NCBI GenBank assembly: GCA_020846275.1 | Contig: JADLEG010000151.1 | Span: 1-42,845 of the forward strand | DNA: 42,845 bases | Direction of reading: 5' to 3' | DNA from: Alphaproteobacteria bacterium | Lineage (GTDB): Bacteria; Pseudomonadota; Alphaproteobacteria; JAEULC01 | Shown: in pieces, positions 1-8,728 of the stretch | How positions within the stretch are numbered: the stretch's first letter is position 1 | How the letters are laid out: every line of letters starts with the position of its first letter | Translations under genes and position numbers: made by a program | Notes under the pieces: model-generated | Seen by the model: the letters and a program-made list of their open reading frames with translations, nothing else | Databases searched by the model: none | Told to the model about the DNA's origin: nothing

Positions 1-610
1 CCGTCGCGCAGCCAGCGCCGGAGCGCGACGAAGGCCGGCGAATTCCAGTACGCCATGAACGGCTCGGTGCCGTCGAACACCACCGGCTTGTGGCCGGGGA
101 CGTCCGAGATGTAGCAGCACGGCACGATGCGGAAGGTGAGCTGCGTGGAGATGAACTGCTGGTAGACGAAGCCGCAGTCGAACGGCGCCTCGCGGCCATA
201 GGGGTTGCGCTCGCTCGGCACCGGATGCTCGACCAGCTCGCCATGGCCCGGCCGCCGACGATCAGCTCGGCGATGTCGTAGAGATGGTCGAACCCGCCGG
301 CGTCGTTCTGGCCGGCATGCAGAAGACCGGCCTCGGCCAAGCGCTTCAGCGCGTCGTTGCCCTTGCTGAGCGCCATCAGGTCGAGCGCGATCTGCGCCAG
401 CGCGCCGGCCGGCATCTCGATCACCGGGCGGACGTCGTTGAGGATGGCGATGGCGTGGTCGGGCTTGGCCTCGCGGACGCAGAGGTCGACGGCGCTGGCG
501 GCATGGCCAAGCCCCGCATGGTCCGCCTCGGCCAGGGCGCCGATCGCCTGCGCGGCCTCGCCGGCCTTGAGCAAGGCGATCGCCCGGTCCAGCGTCTGCT
601 GAGCGGTCAT
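1..610 (-). CDS. TPR-like protein with SPASM-like Cys domain, partial, apparent frameshift
   Basis: The gene starts with ATG at 610 behind a strong AAGGAGG ribosome site and runs off the left edge. The first about 120 residues (MTAQQTLDRAIALLK...) are Ala/Leu-rich amphipathic helices of TPR type. At about 246-249 the protein-like reading moves to another frame: from there the second frame gives GHGELVEHPVPSERNPYG, a Cys in PFDCGFVYQQ, the pair IVPCCYIS, then WNSPAFVALRRWL. This resembles the auxiliary iron-sulfur SPASM region of radical SAM proteins. The first frame also stays open to the edge but turns into Arg/Ser-rich shadow sequence. One G missing from a GGG run (GGGG expected) would restore a single protein. 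I see no radical SAM CxxxCxxC core in the visible part. The function is unknown; the TPR and SPASM assignments are by eye. Confidence 0.6.
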   Translation of the reverse strand, partial: MTAQQTLDRAIALLKAGEAAQAIGALAEADHAGLGHAASAVDLCVREAKPDHAIAILNDVRPVIEMPAGALAQIALDLMALSKGNDALKRLAEAGLLHAGQNDAGGFDHLYDIAELIVGGRAMASWSSIRCRASATPMAARRRSTAASSTSSSSPRSSPSASCRAATSRTSPATSRWCSTAPSRSWRTGIRRPSSRSGAGCAT

Positions 611-850
611 CGGACCTCCTTGCGCCCGGCCGGGTCCGTGGCCCCGATGCCTCCCCGCGGGCGCAATCCCACGAGATGCATACAAGTTGATCGGTTAAGA
701 TTGGCTTTACCCTGGGCGTGGCCCGGTTGGTGCAGTCCCCCGACATTTAAGGGAAATTTAACGCGCCGCGACCGACGATGGCGGTGATGCGCATTCGGCC
801 CCGCGGGGCCGGCTGGGGGCGCGTCAGCGAACATTCGGATCGGGGCGAAC

Positions 851-2248
851 GTGGGCAAGAAGCAGGACAGCGGGACACCGGGCGCGATCGCGCCGATGGG
901 GGTGTCCGTCATCGGGCTGGGCAAGCTGGGCGCGCCGCTGGTGGCCGTGCTGGCCAGCAAGGGCCACCGCGTCACCGGCGTAGACCTCAACCCCGACGCC
1001 GTGCGGGCGATGGCGGAAGGCCGCGCGCCGGTGGACGAGCCGGGGCTGCAGGACCTGCTGGACCGCTGCAAGGAACGGGTCGGCGCCACGACCGACATCG
1101 CCGCCGCGGTGGCCGACAGCGACATCACGCTGATCATCGTGCCGACACCCACCGGGCCCGACGGCCGCTTCATCAACGACCATGTGCTGACGGCGATCCG
1201 AGGCATCGGCGAGGCGCTGAAGCGCAAGACCGGCTATCACGTCGTGGTCGTCACCTCGACCGTGATGCCGGGTTCGACCGGGGGCGTCATCGCCGAGGCG
1301 CTGGCGCGCCATTCCGGCCGCATCGTCGGCCGCGAGGTGGGCCTGTGCTACAGCCCCGAGTTCATCGCGCTGGGCTCGGTGATCCGCGACATGCTGCATC
1401 CCGACATGATCTTGATCGGCGAGTCCGATCCGCGCGCCGGCGGCGTGCTGGAGCGGCTGCTGGCGAGCGTGGTGGAGACCAGGCCGCAGGTCCGCCGCAT
1501 GAACCTGGTCAATGCCGAGCTGACCAAGATCGCGGTCAACACCTACGTCACCACCAAGATCACCTACGCCAACATGCTGGGCGAATTGTGCGAGCGCCTG
1601 CCGGGTGCGGACGCCGATGTCGTCACCGGCGCGCTGGGCATGGATACGCGCATCGGGGGGAAATACCTGCGCGCGGCGACCGGCTATGGCGGGCCGTGCT
1701 TTCCGCGCGACAACGTCGCCTTCGCCACCCTGGCGCGCGGTCTGGGCGCGCGCGCCGACTTGGCCGAGGCGACCGACCGCATGAACAGCCACCAGGTGCT
1801 GCGCCTGGCCGAGATGCTCGCGCGCGAAGCGGCGCCGGGAGCGAGCGTGGGCGTGCTGGGCCTGTCCTACAAGCCGGACACCGAGGTCTGCGAGGCAAGC
1901 CAGGGCGTGATGCTGGCGCAGGCGCTCGCCGCCGCCGGATTCCGCGTCGTGGTCTACGATCCGAAGGCGATGCCGACCGCGCGGCGCGTGCTGGCGAAGA
2001 CGGTCGAGTACGCGTCGAGCGCGAAGGACTGCGCGCGCCGCGTCGATGCCTTCGCCGTCACGACGGCATGGCCCGAATTCCGCGACCTCGAATCGGACGA
2101 TATCGGTCCCGGCGGCGCGGTCGCGATCGATTGCTGGCGCGTGCTCGACGACGAGCGGCTGGCGCCCTACTGCCGGGTGATCGTGCCCGGGCGCGGCGAC
2201 GACCATGTCGCGCGCAAACCGGCCACGCGCAAGCGCGCCGCGGCCTGA
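851..2248 (+). CDS. ugd: UDP-glucose 6-dehydrogenase family (UDP-glucose/GDP-mannose dehydrogenase)
   Basis: This cytosolic enzyme makes the NAD-dependent two-step oxidation of a nucleotide sugar to its uronate, most likely UDP-glucose to UDP-glucuronate, for surface polysaccharide. The N-terminal Rossmann motif VIGLGKLGAPL is near residue 20. The catalytic cysteine is C283 in GYGGPCFPRD, and a C-terminal substrate-binding domain begins near GVLGLSYKPDTEV. The length of 465 residues is normal for the family. The GTG at 851 is the longest reasonable start; the ATG at 896, just before the Rossmann strand, is an alternative and neither has a strong ribosome site. The epimerase follows 14 bases downstream, so the two are probably one operon. 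GDP-mannose cannot be excluded as substrate from sequence alone. Confidence 0.9.
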   Translation: MGKKQDSGTPGAIAPMGVSVIGLGKLGAPLVAVLASKGHRVTGVDLNPDAVRAMAEGRAPVDEPGLQDLLDRCKERVGATTDIAAAVADSDITLIIVPTPTGPDGRFINDHVLTAIRGIGEALKRKTGYHVVVVTSTVMPGSTGGVIAEALARHSGRIVGREVGLCYSPEFIALGSVIRDMLHPDMILIGESDPRAGGVLERLLASVVETRPQVRRMNLVNAELTKIAVNTYVTTKITYANMLGELCERLPGADADVVTGALGMDTRIGGKYLRAATGYGGPCFPRDNVAFATLARGLGARADLAEATDRMNSHQVLRLAEMLAREAAPGASVGVLGLSYKPDTEVCEASQGVMLAQALAAAGFRVVVYDPKAMPTARRVLAKTVEYASSAKDCARRVDAFAVTTAWPEFRDLESDDIGPGGAVAIDCWRVLDDERLAPYCRVIVPGRGDDHVARKPATRKRAAA

Positions 2249-2262
2249 CCCTGGACCCCATC

Positions 2263-3267
2263 ATGAGCAATCAAGACGACATGATCCTGGTCGCCGGCGC
2301 CGGCGGCTTCATCGGCGGGCACCTGGTGGCGCGCCTTCTGGCGCGCGGGCACCGCAACGTGCGCGCGGTCGACATCAAGCCGATCGGCGAGTGGTACCAG
2401 GTGTTCCGCGAGGCGGACAACCGCGTGCTCGACCTGAAGAGCCTGGCCAATTGCCGCACGGCGGTGGCCGGCGTATCGCGCATCTACAACCTGGCCGCCG
2501 ACATGGGCGGCATGGGCTTCATCGAGACGCACAAGGCCGAGTGCATGCTGTCGGTCTTGATCAACACGCACCTGCTGATGGCCGCGCGCGAGGCGGAGGT
2601 GGAGCGCTACTTCTACGCGTCGTCGGCCTGCGTCTACGCGGCCGACAAGCAGACCGACGCCGACGTGACGGCGCTCAAGGAAGCCGACGCCTATCCCGCC
2701 ATGCCCGAGGACGGCTATGGCTGGGAGAAGCTGTTCTCCGAGCGCATGTGCCGGCATTTCCGCGAGGACTACGGCGTCGAGACGCGAATGGCGCGCTTCC
2801 ACAACGTCTACGGCCCGTTCGGCACCTGGGACGGCGGGCGCGAAAAGGCGCCGGCGGCGATGTGCCGCAAGGTCATCCAGGCCAAGCTCACGGGCAAGCA
2901 CGAGATCGAGATCTGGGGCGACGGCGAACAGACCCGCAGCTTCATGTACATCGACGACTGCCTGACCGGCAGCATGGCGATCATGGGCAGCCCCATCCGC
3001 GAGCCGATCAACCTGGGCTCGTCCGAGTTGGTGTCGATCAACCGCCTGGTCGACATCGTCGAGAAGATCGCCGGCATCACGCTCAAGCGCAGCTATAAGC
3101 TCGACGCGCCGAAGGGCGTGCGCGGCCGCAACTCCGACAACGCGATGATCCTCGAGAAGCTGCGCTGGGAGCCGTCGATCCGGCTCGAGGACGGCATGGA
3201 AAAGACCTATCGCTGGATCTGGGACCAGATCACGGCCCAGCCGTCGATGCTGCGCCGCGCTTCCTAG
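2263..3267 (+). CDS. GDP-mannose 3,5-epimerase (extended SDR family)
   Basis: The predicted reaction is GDP-D-mannose to GDP-L-galactose (and GDP-L-gulose). The 334-residue protein has the SDR motif GAGGFIGGHL at the N terminus and family signatures NLAADMGGMGF, RFHNVYGPFGTW, GGREKAPAA and GVRGRNSDN, all shared with the plant ascorbate-pathway enzyme. The acid/base residues of the plant enzyme are present: C123 in SSACVY, Y152 and K156 in YGWEK, and K195 in GREKAPA. The ATG at 2263 lies 14 bases after ugd, so the two likely form one nucleotide-sugar unit for an L-galactose- and uronate-containing polymer. Bacterial ascorbate synthesis is not implied, because no partner enzymes are present. 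The next gene is convergent and only 4 bases away. Confidence 0.9.
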   Translation: MSNQDDMILVAGAGGFIGGHLVARLLARGHRNVRAVDIKPIGEWYQVFREADNRVLDLKSLANCRTAVAGVSRIYNLAADMGGMGFIETHKAECMLSVLINTHLLMAAREAEVERYFYASSACVYAADKQTDADVTALKEADAYPAMPEDGYGWEKLFSERMCRHFREDYGVETRMARFHNVYGPFGTWDGGREKAPAAMCRKVIQAKLTGKHEIEIWGDGEQTRSFMYIDDCLTGSMAIMGSPIREPINLGSSELVSINRLVDIVEKIAGITLKRSYKLDAPKGVRGRNSDNAMILEKLRWEPSIRLEDGMEKTYRWIWDQITAQPSMLRRAS

Positions 3268-3271
3268 GAAC

Positions 3272-4561
3272 CTACTTCACCAGTCCGAAGCTGCGCGGAA
3301 GCCACCAGTAGATATCGGGCACGTAGGTCACGAAAAGCAGCACGACCGTCATGCAGGCGAGCAACGGCAGCAGCGGCGGCAGCAGCTTGTCCATCGATAT
3401 CTTGCCAACCTTGACCGCGACGAACAGGGCGGTGCCCACGGGCGGCGTGGTCAGGCCATAGGACAGGTTGATCACCATGATCAGCCCAAGATGGACCAGA
3501 TCGATCCCGAACTTCTGCGCCAGCGGGATCAGCATCGGCACCAGCATGATCAGCGCCGGCGTCATGTCGATGAACATGCCCACGACCAGCAGGAACAGGT
3601 TCAGGATCAGCAGGAACGCCCATTTGCTGGGGATCAGGTTGAAGAAATTATCGGCCAGCATGCGCGGCAGATTCTCGTAGGTCAGGATCCACGAGAACAC
3701 CGAGCAGGTTGCGATCAGCAGCATGACGACAGCGTTTGTCTGGCAGCATTCCCAGATGATCTCGGGCAGGTCGCGCCAGCGGATTTCCTTGTAGACGAAG
3801 ATCGTCAGGAACATCGCGTAGACGCAGGCGGCGGCGCCGGCCTCGGTGGCGGTGAACACGCCCGTAATGATGCCGCCCAGGATGATCACCATGGTGAAGG
3901 CGCCGGCCACGCCGTCGAGCACGCGCTTGACCTTCTCGGGGCGCGACAGTTGCGGCAGCGTCTTCTGGTGATAGAGCTTCCCGTGGATGAAGCTCGCCGC
4001 CATCAGCGACACGCCGATCATGACCCCGGGAATGATGCCGGCGACGAACAGGGCGGCGATCGACACGCTGCCCGCCACATGGGCGAAGATGATCATGCCG
4101 ATCGACGGCGGGATGATCGGCCCCATCGTCGCCGCGGTCAGCACGATGGCGGTGGCGAAGCGCCGGCTGTAGCCGTCCTTCACCATCGCCGGGATCATCA
4201 TGCTGCCGATCGATGACACCTCGGCCACCGCCGATCCTGTGACGCCGCCGAAGAACATCGAGGCGACGCAGACGATCTGGGCCAAGCTGCCGGGCAGCCA
4301 GCCGACCAGCACTTCGGCCATCTTGACCAGCCGCGTGGCGACGCCGCCGCGCGCCATCAGCGTGCCGGCGAAGACGAAGAAGATGACGGCGAGCAGCGGA
4401 AACGTGTTGAGCGCCGTCAGCATGCGCTGCACGATGGTGGCGTTGTCGACACCCGGCAGCAGCAGGGTCGCCACCACCGAGGCGACGCCGACCGCGAAGG
4501 AGATCGGCACGCCGACCGTCATCAAGCCGACGAAGACCAAGCCGAGGATCGAAAGGGTCAT
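3272..4561 (-). CDS. dctM: TRAP transporter large permease DctM
   Basis: This is the large (12-13 helix) membrane subunit of a sodium-coupled TRAP importer. The 429 residues match the usual length, with hydrophobic segments throughout and family motifs FFGGVTGSAVAEVSSIG near residue 105, MGPIIPPSIGMI near 145 and NLSYGLTTPPVGTALFV near 380. It is the last gene of dctP-dctQ-dctM, 16 bases after dctQ. The substrate cannot be read from the permease; C4-dicarboxylates, keto acids or sugar acids are all known for the family. Confidence 0.95.
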   Translation of the reverse strand: MTLSILGLVFVGLMTVGVPISFAVGVASVVATLLLPGVDNATIVQRMLTALNTFPLLAVIFFVFAGTLMARGGVATRLVKMAEVLVGWLPGSLAQIVCVASMFFGGVTGSAVAEVSSIGSMMIPAMVKDGYSRRFATAIVLTAATMGPIIPPSIGMIIFAHVAGSVSIAALFVAGIIPGVMIGVSLMAASFIHGKLYHQKTLPQLSRPEKVKRVLDGVAGAFTMVIILGGIITGVFTATEAGAAACVYAMFLTIFVYKEIRWRDLPEIIWECCQTNAVVMLLIATCSVFSWILTYENLPRMLADNFFNLIPSKWAFLLILNLFLLVVGMFIDMTPALIMLVPMLIPLAQKFGIDLVHLGLIMVINLSYGLTTPPVGTALFVAVKVGKISMDKLLPPLLPLLACMTVVLLFVTYVPDIYWWLPRSFGLVK

Positions 4562-4577
4562 GCGCCGGCCCGCCGCT

Positions 4578-5084
4578 TCAATCGACCGACTGGCCGACGC
4601 TGGACTCGCCCCGGCCCAGCAGCGCGTCGGCGATGACCTTCAGCGCGAACAGCATGAACAGCAAGCCGGAGATCGGCATCGCGATGTAGTACCAGTAGTT
4701 CGTATAGGGGATCGTCTCCATCAGGTCCGACCCGAAGTCCTCCACGAACACGATGCCGTAGCGGAAAACGATCCAGCCGAATCCCAGGATCAATAGGCCG
4801 ATCCCCGCGCCAAGACTCCGGCGCAATGGGGCTGGCAGGGCATTGAACAGAATGTCGAAGCCGACATGCTCGCGCTTGGCGACGCCGGCCGCGGCCCCCA
4901 GGAACGAAATCCAGATAAGCAGGTAGCGCGGTACTTCCTCGGTCCAGGAGACGGCCTGGCCGAACACGTAGCGCGCGACCACGGCAACCACGACAATGAT
5001 GAACAGCGCCGTCGCCTGCGCAATGCAGACCAGGCGCACGGCGGCCATGATTCCGCCAACGACGCGGTCGTAGACCTGTAGCAA
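4578..5084 (-). CDS. dctQ: TRAP transporter small permease DctQ
   Basis: This is the four-helix small membrane subunit that pairs with DctM. The 168-residue protein has hydrophobic stretches near residues 15-40, 50-65, 85-110 and 130-155, and the family-typical WTEEVPRYLLIWISFLGAA with KREHVGFDIL just after it. The start is a TTG at 5084, supported by GGAGG five bases upstream; no better in-frame ATG is near. A stable GC-rich hairpin separates it from dctP. Confidence 0.92.
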   Translation of the reverse strand: MLQVYDRVVGGIMAAVRLVCIAQATALFIIVVVAVVARYVFGQAVSWTEEVPRYLLIWISFLGAAAGVAKREHVGFDILFNALPAPLRRSLGAGIGLLILGFGWIVFRYGIVFVEDFGSDLMETIPYTNYWYYIAMPISGLLFMLFALKVIADALLGRGESSVGQSVD

Positions 5085-5104
5085 GCGTCCCTCCTTGGCG
5101 ACCG

Positions 5105-5129
5105 CGGGGCGGAGCCGCGCTCCGCCCCG
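5105..5129 (-). promoter_or_regulatory. Intercistronic hairpin between dctP and dctQ
   Basis: A perfect 11-bp stem (CGGGGCGGAGC paired with GCTCCGCCCCG, 3-base loop) sits in the 55-base gap between dctP and dctQ. There is no T-run, so it is not a standard terminator. Such hairpins after periplasmic binding-protein genes commonly stabilise the upstream message or reduce read-through, giving more binding protein than permease. The structure is seen; that role is inferred. Confidence 0.55.
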
Positions 5130-5139
5130 GCGACGCAGG

Positions 5140-6111
5140 CTAGAACTTCTTGCCGGATTCCAGGATGAAGGCGACCGTCTTCTCGACGTTCAGGCGCTTG
5201 GCCTCCGCCGATACCAGCGGGCTGACCGCATCCATGAACGGCTGCTTGTCGACCTCGATGATCTGGGTGAACTTGGCCTTCAGGTCGGCCAGATCCTTGT
5301 TCTCCGAGATTTTCCACGCGCCGCGCATGTAAGCCTGGGTCAGCGCGCCGGCCTGCATTACGGCCGCCTTCTGCTGGTCGTTCAGCGAATTGTAGAACTT
5401 CATCGACACGACCAGCAGGTCGGGAATGCGCATGTGCTCGTCGAGCGTGTAGTACTTCGAGACCTCGTAGAACTTCTTCGCGACGACCGAGGGATGGTTG
5501 TTCTCGGCCCCATCGACCACGCCCGTCTGCAGCGCGGTGTAAAGCTCGGCCCAGGCGACCGGCACGCCCGTGGCGCCCATCGCCTCCATCGTCTTCACCA
5601 TCACCGGCGAGGCCATCACGCGGATCTTCTGGCCTTTCATGTCGGCGGGGGTCTTGACCGGCTTCTGGGTGAACAGGTTTCGCGAGCCGGAGTCGATGTA
5701 GCCGATCTTCTTGACGCCCTTCTCCTCCAGCGCCTTGACGAACTCCTCGGCCTGGGGCTGGGCGAGGTACCACCAGAAATGCGCCTCGTTCTTGAAGATG
5801 AACGGCAGCGACAGCATATCCATCGCCGGCACGACCTGGTTGAGGTTCGAAGCCGAGACGACGGTGAAGCCGATCGTGCCGTTGCGCACGCTCTGCACGT
5901 TGGCGACCGCGTCGCCCAACTGGGTGTTCTGGTAGGTTTCGACCTTCACGGTGCCGTTGGTCAGTGTCGTGACCTGCTCGGCGAAAAACTTCTCAGCATA
6001 GCTCGATGGATGATCGATCGGCTGGATGCCGGACAGCTTGGTGACGATCTGTGCGCTCGCCGCATTCGCGACCAGCGCGGTGGCAAGCGCCACCGATGCC
6101 AGCAGTTTCAT
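5140..6111 (-). CDS. dctP: TRAP transporter substrate-binding protein DctP
   Basis: This periplasmic solute receptor delivers substrate to DctQM. The 323-residue protein begins with a Sec signal peptide (MKLLASVALATALVANAASA, cleavage after ASA). The mature part has typical DctP features: HPSSYAEKFFAEQV near residue 38, a central KGQKIRVMASPVMVKTMEAMGA segment containing the arginine that usually binds the substrate carboxylate (R in IRVMAS), then AWAELYTALQTGVVDGAENN. The ATG at 6111 is preceded by GGGAGG at good spacing; the long extension of this frame upstream is shadow sequence of the ndvC-like gene. It is first in dctPQM. The arginine suggests an organic acid; the ligand is unknown. Confidence 0.95.
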   Translation of the reverse strand: MKLLASVALATALVANAASAQIVTKLSGIQPIDHPSSYAEKFFAEQVTTLTNGTVKVETYQNTQLGDAVANVQSVRNGTIGFTVVSASNLNQVVPAMDMLSLPFIFKNEAHFWWYLAQPQAEEFVKALEEKGVKKIGYIDSGSRNLFTQKPVKTPADMKGQKIRVMASPVMVKTMEAMGATGVPVAWAELYTALQTGVVDGAENNHPSVVAKKFYEVSKYYTLDEHMRIPDLLVVSMKFYNSLNDQQKAAVMQAGALTQAYMRGAWKISENKDLADLKAKFTQIIEVDKQPFMDAVSPLVSAEAKRLNVEKTVAFILESGKKF

Positions 6112-6182
6112 GGGGTGATCCTCCCTACAGATGATGGCCGGCGCGCTCTTGTTTTGGCTTATTCGCGCCGGGCGGGAGGCCA

Positions 6183-7979
6183 CTATACCGTGTCTTTGCC
6201 GCGGCGTTCCAGCGCGGCCGCGGCGATCGCGCCAAGCGGCGGCAACGCGAACGCCGCGGCCAGGACGCCCCATGCCATCGCCTCGCGATTGTCGAACCGC
6301 TCGGCAAGCTGCAGCAGGCCGGCGCCCGCCAGCAAAAGCGCGGCCAGCGCGCCGTCGAGCCGGGGAAACGGGCTCGGGGACAGCACGGGGCGTCGACCGA
6401 ACGCGGCGAGCACCAGCAGCGCGACCAGGAAGCCCAGGCTTGGCACCATGAAGTCCGGAATCGGGAAGTCGCGGAAGCGCCCATCCAGCACGACGTGCAG
6501 CCATGACAGGAGCCCCCCGGGCAGGCGGTTGACCCATTCGCGCACCCCCGGCAGGTCGATGCGCAGCGCCAGGCGCCAGGTCTCGACGATGGCAAGAAGG
6601 GTGAACACCAGCATCAGCCAGTCGCGCCACCGGCTGGCGCCCGGGTCGGCCAGGGTCGCGCCGGGGCTGCGGATCGGCAAAGGGGCGGGGGCCGCGCCCA
6701 GGCGCGCTGCCGCCTCAGCGAAGAGCAGCCCCGCCAGGGCCGCCTGCATCGCGAACTGGATCGCTGGCCCCGCCACGACCGCCTTGTCGTGCCACTGGGC
6801 GACACCGGCGCGCGCACCGATCGCCAGCATGCTGGCCAGCGCCTGGGCGAGCACGGCCAGCGCGACGAAACCAGTGGCGCCAGGTCGACGATAGCGCGCC
6901 GCGAACACCATCGCCAGCACGCCCAGCAACGCCGCACCGCCACATTCCAGCTGCCAGGACGGACGCTCGACGACCGGCTGGCCGGGCGCGAATTTCGCGT
7001 GCCGCTCGGCGTCCACGATGCCCCAGTTGCCGCCGACCGTGCCCTCGTGCGCGGTCTTCCAAGGCTGATTGAAAGCCTCGACGATGTTGTAGTCGAGCCC
7101 TTTGTCGCGGGCGAGGGCGGTGAAGGCGGCGAGGAACCGCGCCTGCTCGACGCGGCCCGGCACGGCGCGTTCGCGCGCGCGGCCGGCGCTGGGCCAGCCG
7201 ACCTCGCCGATCAGGATCGGCTTGTCGGGGAAGGCCTGCTTCACCAGCCCGTAGATGTGCAGGATGTGCCCCATGCTGCCGGCGACATCGACCGGATCGT
7301 CCTCCCAGTAGGGCAGGAAATGCACGGTGATGTAGTCGACCTCCTTCGCCAGCTCGGGATGGCGCACCCAGACCTCCCACACATCGGCATAGGAGACGGG
7401 CTGCTTGATCGCCTGGCGCACGCGCCGGATCAGCGGCGCAAGCTGGTCGGGCCGCAGGTCGCCGCGCAGCAGCACTTCGTTGCCGACGATGACGCGCGCG
7501 ATCGTGTCGGGATTTGCGTTCGCCTGGTCGATCAGCGCTTTCGTCTCGACCTCGTTGCGCTGATGGTCGAAGCTGAGCCACGCGCTGTGCGTGACCTTCA
7601 TGCCGTACTTGGCGGCCAGGCGCGGCACCGCATCCAGGCCTTCGGTCGCGGTGTAGGTGCGCACGCCGCGGGTCTTGCCCATGAGCGAGGCCAGGTCCTC
7701 CTCGATCTGTGCGGTCGAAGGATAGCGGTTGAGCAACGGGCTCTGATCGCGCCGGAACGGCGCGAACGACACGCTCTTGAGCGCCTCGTCGCCGCCCGGC
7801 CATTCGACGGCGACCGGCCGGTTGGCTGCATGCCACAGGGCGACATTGGCCAGGGCGGCCACGGCGCCGGCCGCGATCCAGCCCAGCCGCGCAATGCCAA
7901 GCCCTGCTTGCTCGTTCTGGATGGGATTGCCCCTAATGTGACGGACGCGCCAGTCGATGCCGGGACCGGCGGCTGGCAA
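6183..7979 (-). CDS. ndvC: NdvC-like GH17 beta-1,3-glucan hydrolase/transglycosylase with membrane domain
   Basis: The 598-residue protein has an N-terminal hydrophobic anchor (about residues 30-50), a glycoside hydrolase family 17 domain (about 65-340), and then roughly eight hydrophobic segments to the end. Both GH17 glutamates are visible: E168 in VIVGNEV (acid/base) and E259 in IGEVGWPS (nucleophile). EAFNQPWK follows near 301. Size and layout match NdvC of Bradyrhizobium, which is needed for beta-1,6 linkages in cyclic beta-1,3;1,6-glucans, so a branching transglycosylase role is likely. The start is probably the TTG at 7979 with AGGGG just upstream; a later start is possible. Its GH17 domain is paralogous to the N-terminal half of the GH17-GT2 protein at 22393-25296. 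It is read separately from dctPQM but in the same direction. Confidence 0.8.
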   Translation of the reverse strand: MPAAGPGIDWRVRHIRGNPIQNEQAGLGIARLGWIAAGAVAALANVALWHAANRPVAVEWPGGDEALKSVSFAPFRRDQSPLLNRYPSTAQIEEDLASLMGKTRGVRTYTATEGLDAVPRLAAKYGMKVTHSAWLSFDHQRNEVETKALIDQANANPDTIARVIVGNEVLLRGDLRPDQLAPLIRRVRQAIKQPVSYADVWEVWVRHPELAKEVDYITVHFLPYWEDDPVDVAGSMGHILHIYGLVKQAFPDKPILIGEVGWPSAGRARERAVPGRVEQARFLAAFTALARDKGLDYNIVEAFNQPWKTAHEGTVGGNWGIVDAERHAKFAPGQPVVERPSWQLECGGAALLGVLAMVFAARYRRPGATGFVALAVLAQALASMLAIGARAGVAQWHDKAVVAGPAIQFAMQAALAGLLFAEAAARLGAAPAPLPIRSPGATLADPGASRWRDWLMLVFTLLAIVETWRLALRIDLPGVREWVNRLPGGLLSWLHVVLDGRFRDFPIPDFMVPSLGFLVALLVLAAFGRRPVLSPSPFPRLDGALAALLLAGAGLLQLAERFDNREAMAWGVLAAAFALPPLGAIAAAALERRGKDTV

Positions 7980-8153
7980 AATACCCCTGGCCGACGCTCG
8001 GATTCAATCGCCGGCCCCGGGTGGCGAGGCATGCGACGCCAGCATTGCCGATTTGCGCTGGGCGATGCGTGCGAAACCCGCCGCCACGCCACACGTTATC
8101 GTAAAATCAAATCAAAAACTGGGCGGCATTGCCCCTCCGAAGGAGAATCGGCC

Positions 8154-8648
8154 ATGCGATGGGAATATGGGCTCGGCCTTGCACTGGCATTGGCGTGCGG
8201 CACGGCGCTGGCAGCCGATCTGCCCAAGCAGACGGACATGAATTCAAACGTCCGCGTGGTTTCGCCCTCCGGCGTGACGGCCAGCTATCCGGGCGCCGCC
8301 AGCGGCACGCTGCGGACGGACGTCAAGGTTCCGGCGGGCTCGATGGGTGGCGATGGCGGCGGTGGTGGCGGCGGCGGACTCGCGATCGATACGGCGGGGG
8401 TTGGCGGGCTGTTCGGCCCGCCCACACCCTATGGCGCGACGAATGCCGTCACGCTGCAGCCGAACGGCACGACCTATGCCCAGAACTCGGCGCCCGTGCA
8501 GGCCTTTGCGTCTTCGGCGCCGAATGCCGGCGTCGATTCCGCGCCGACGCCGAACCGGCCGGGCATCCTGAGCGGGCCGGCCTATGAATGGTGGACGTCG
8601 ACCTTCAATCCTTGCCCCTGGGAATACCGGCGGCGTTTGGGCTGCTGA
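8154..8648 (+). CDS. Secreted Gly-rich hypothetical protein
   Basis: The 164-residue protein has a clear Sec signal peptide (YGLGLALALACGTALA, cleavage before ADL) and an AAGGAGAA ribosome site upstream of the ATG. The mature part is low complexity: a run of about ten glycines near residues 65-75, then Asn/Thr/Ser/Pro-rich sequence, ending in an aromatic segment YEWWTSTFNPCPWEYRRRLGC with two cysteines. No family is recognised. It is transcribed away from the ndvC-like gene, sharing a 174-base intergenic region with it, so co-regulation is possible but unproven. Confidence 0.75.
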   Translation: MRWEYGLGLALALACGTALAADLPKQTDMNSNVRVVSPSGVTASYPGAASGTLRTDVKVPAGSMGGDGGGGGGGGLAIDTAGVGGLFGPPTPYGATNAVTLQPNGTTYAQNSAPVQAFASSAPNAGVDSAPTPNRPGILSGPAYEWWTSTFNPCPWEYRRRLGC

Positions 8649-8728
8649 ACGCCCGTCGGCCACATTCCGGAACGCGGCAAAGCGCGGGGCGTTGACTGGC
8701 CGGACCTAAACAGGGATGGCGGGTCGAT

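Noticed and set aside
824..2206. Long minus-strand frame opposite ugd
   Set aside because: It is rich in Arg, His and Ala with no family pattern; ugd on the other strand has full motifs. It is an antisense shadow of high-GC codon use.
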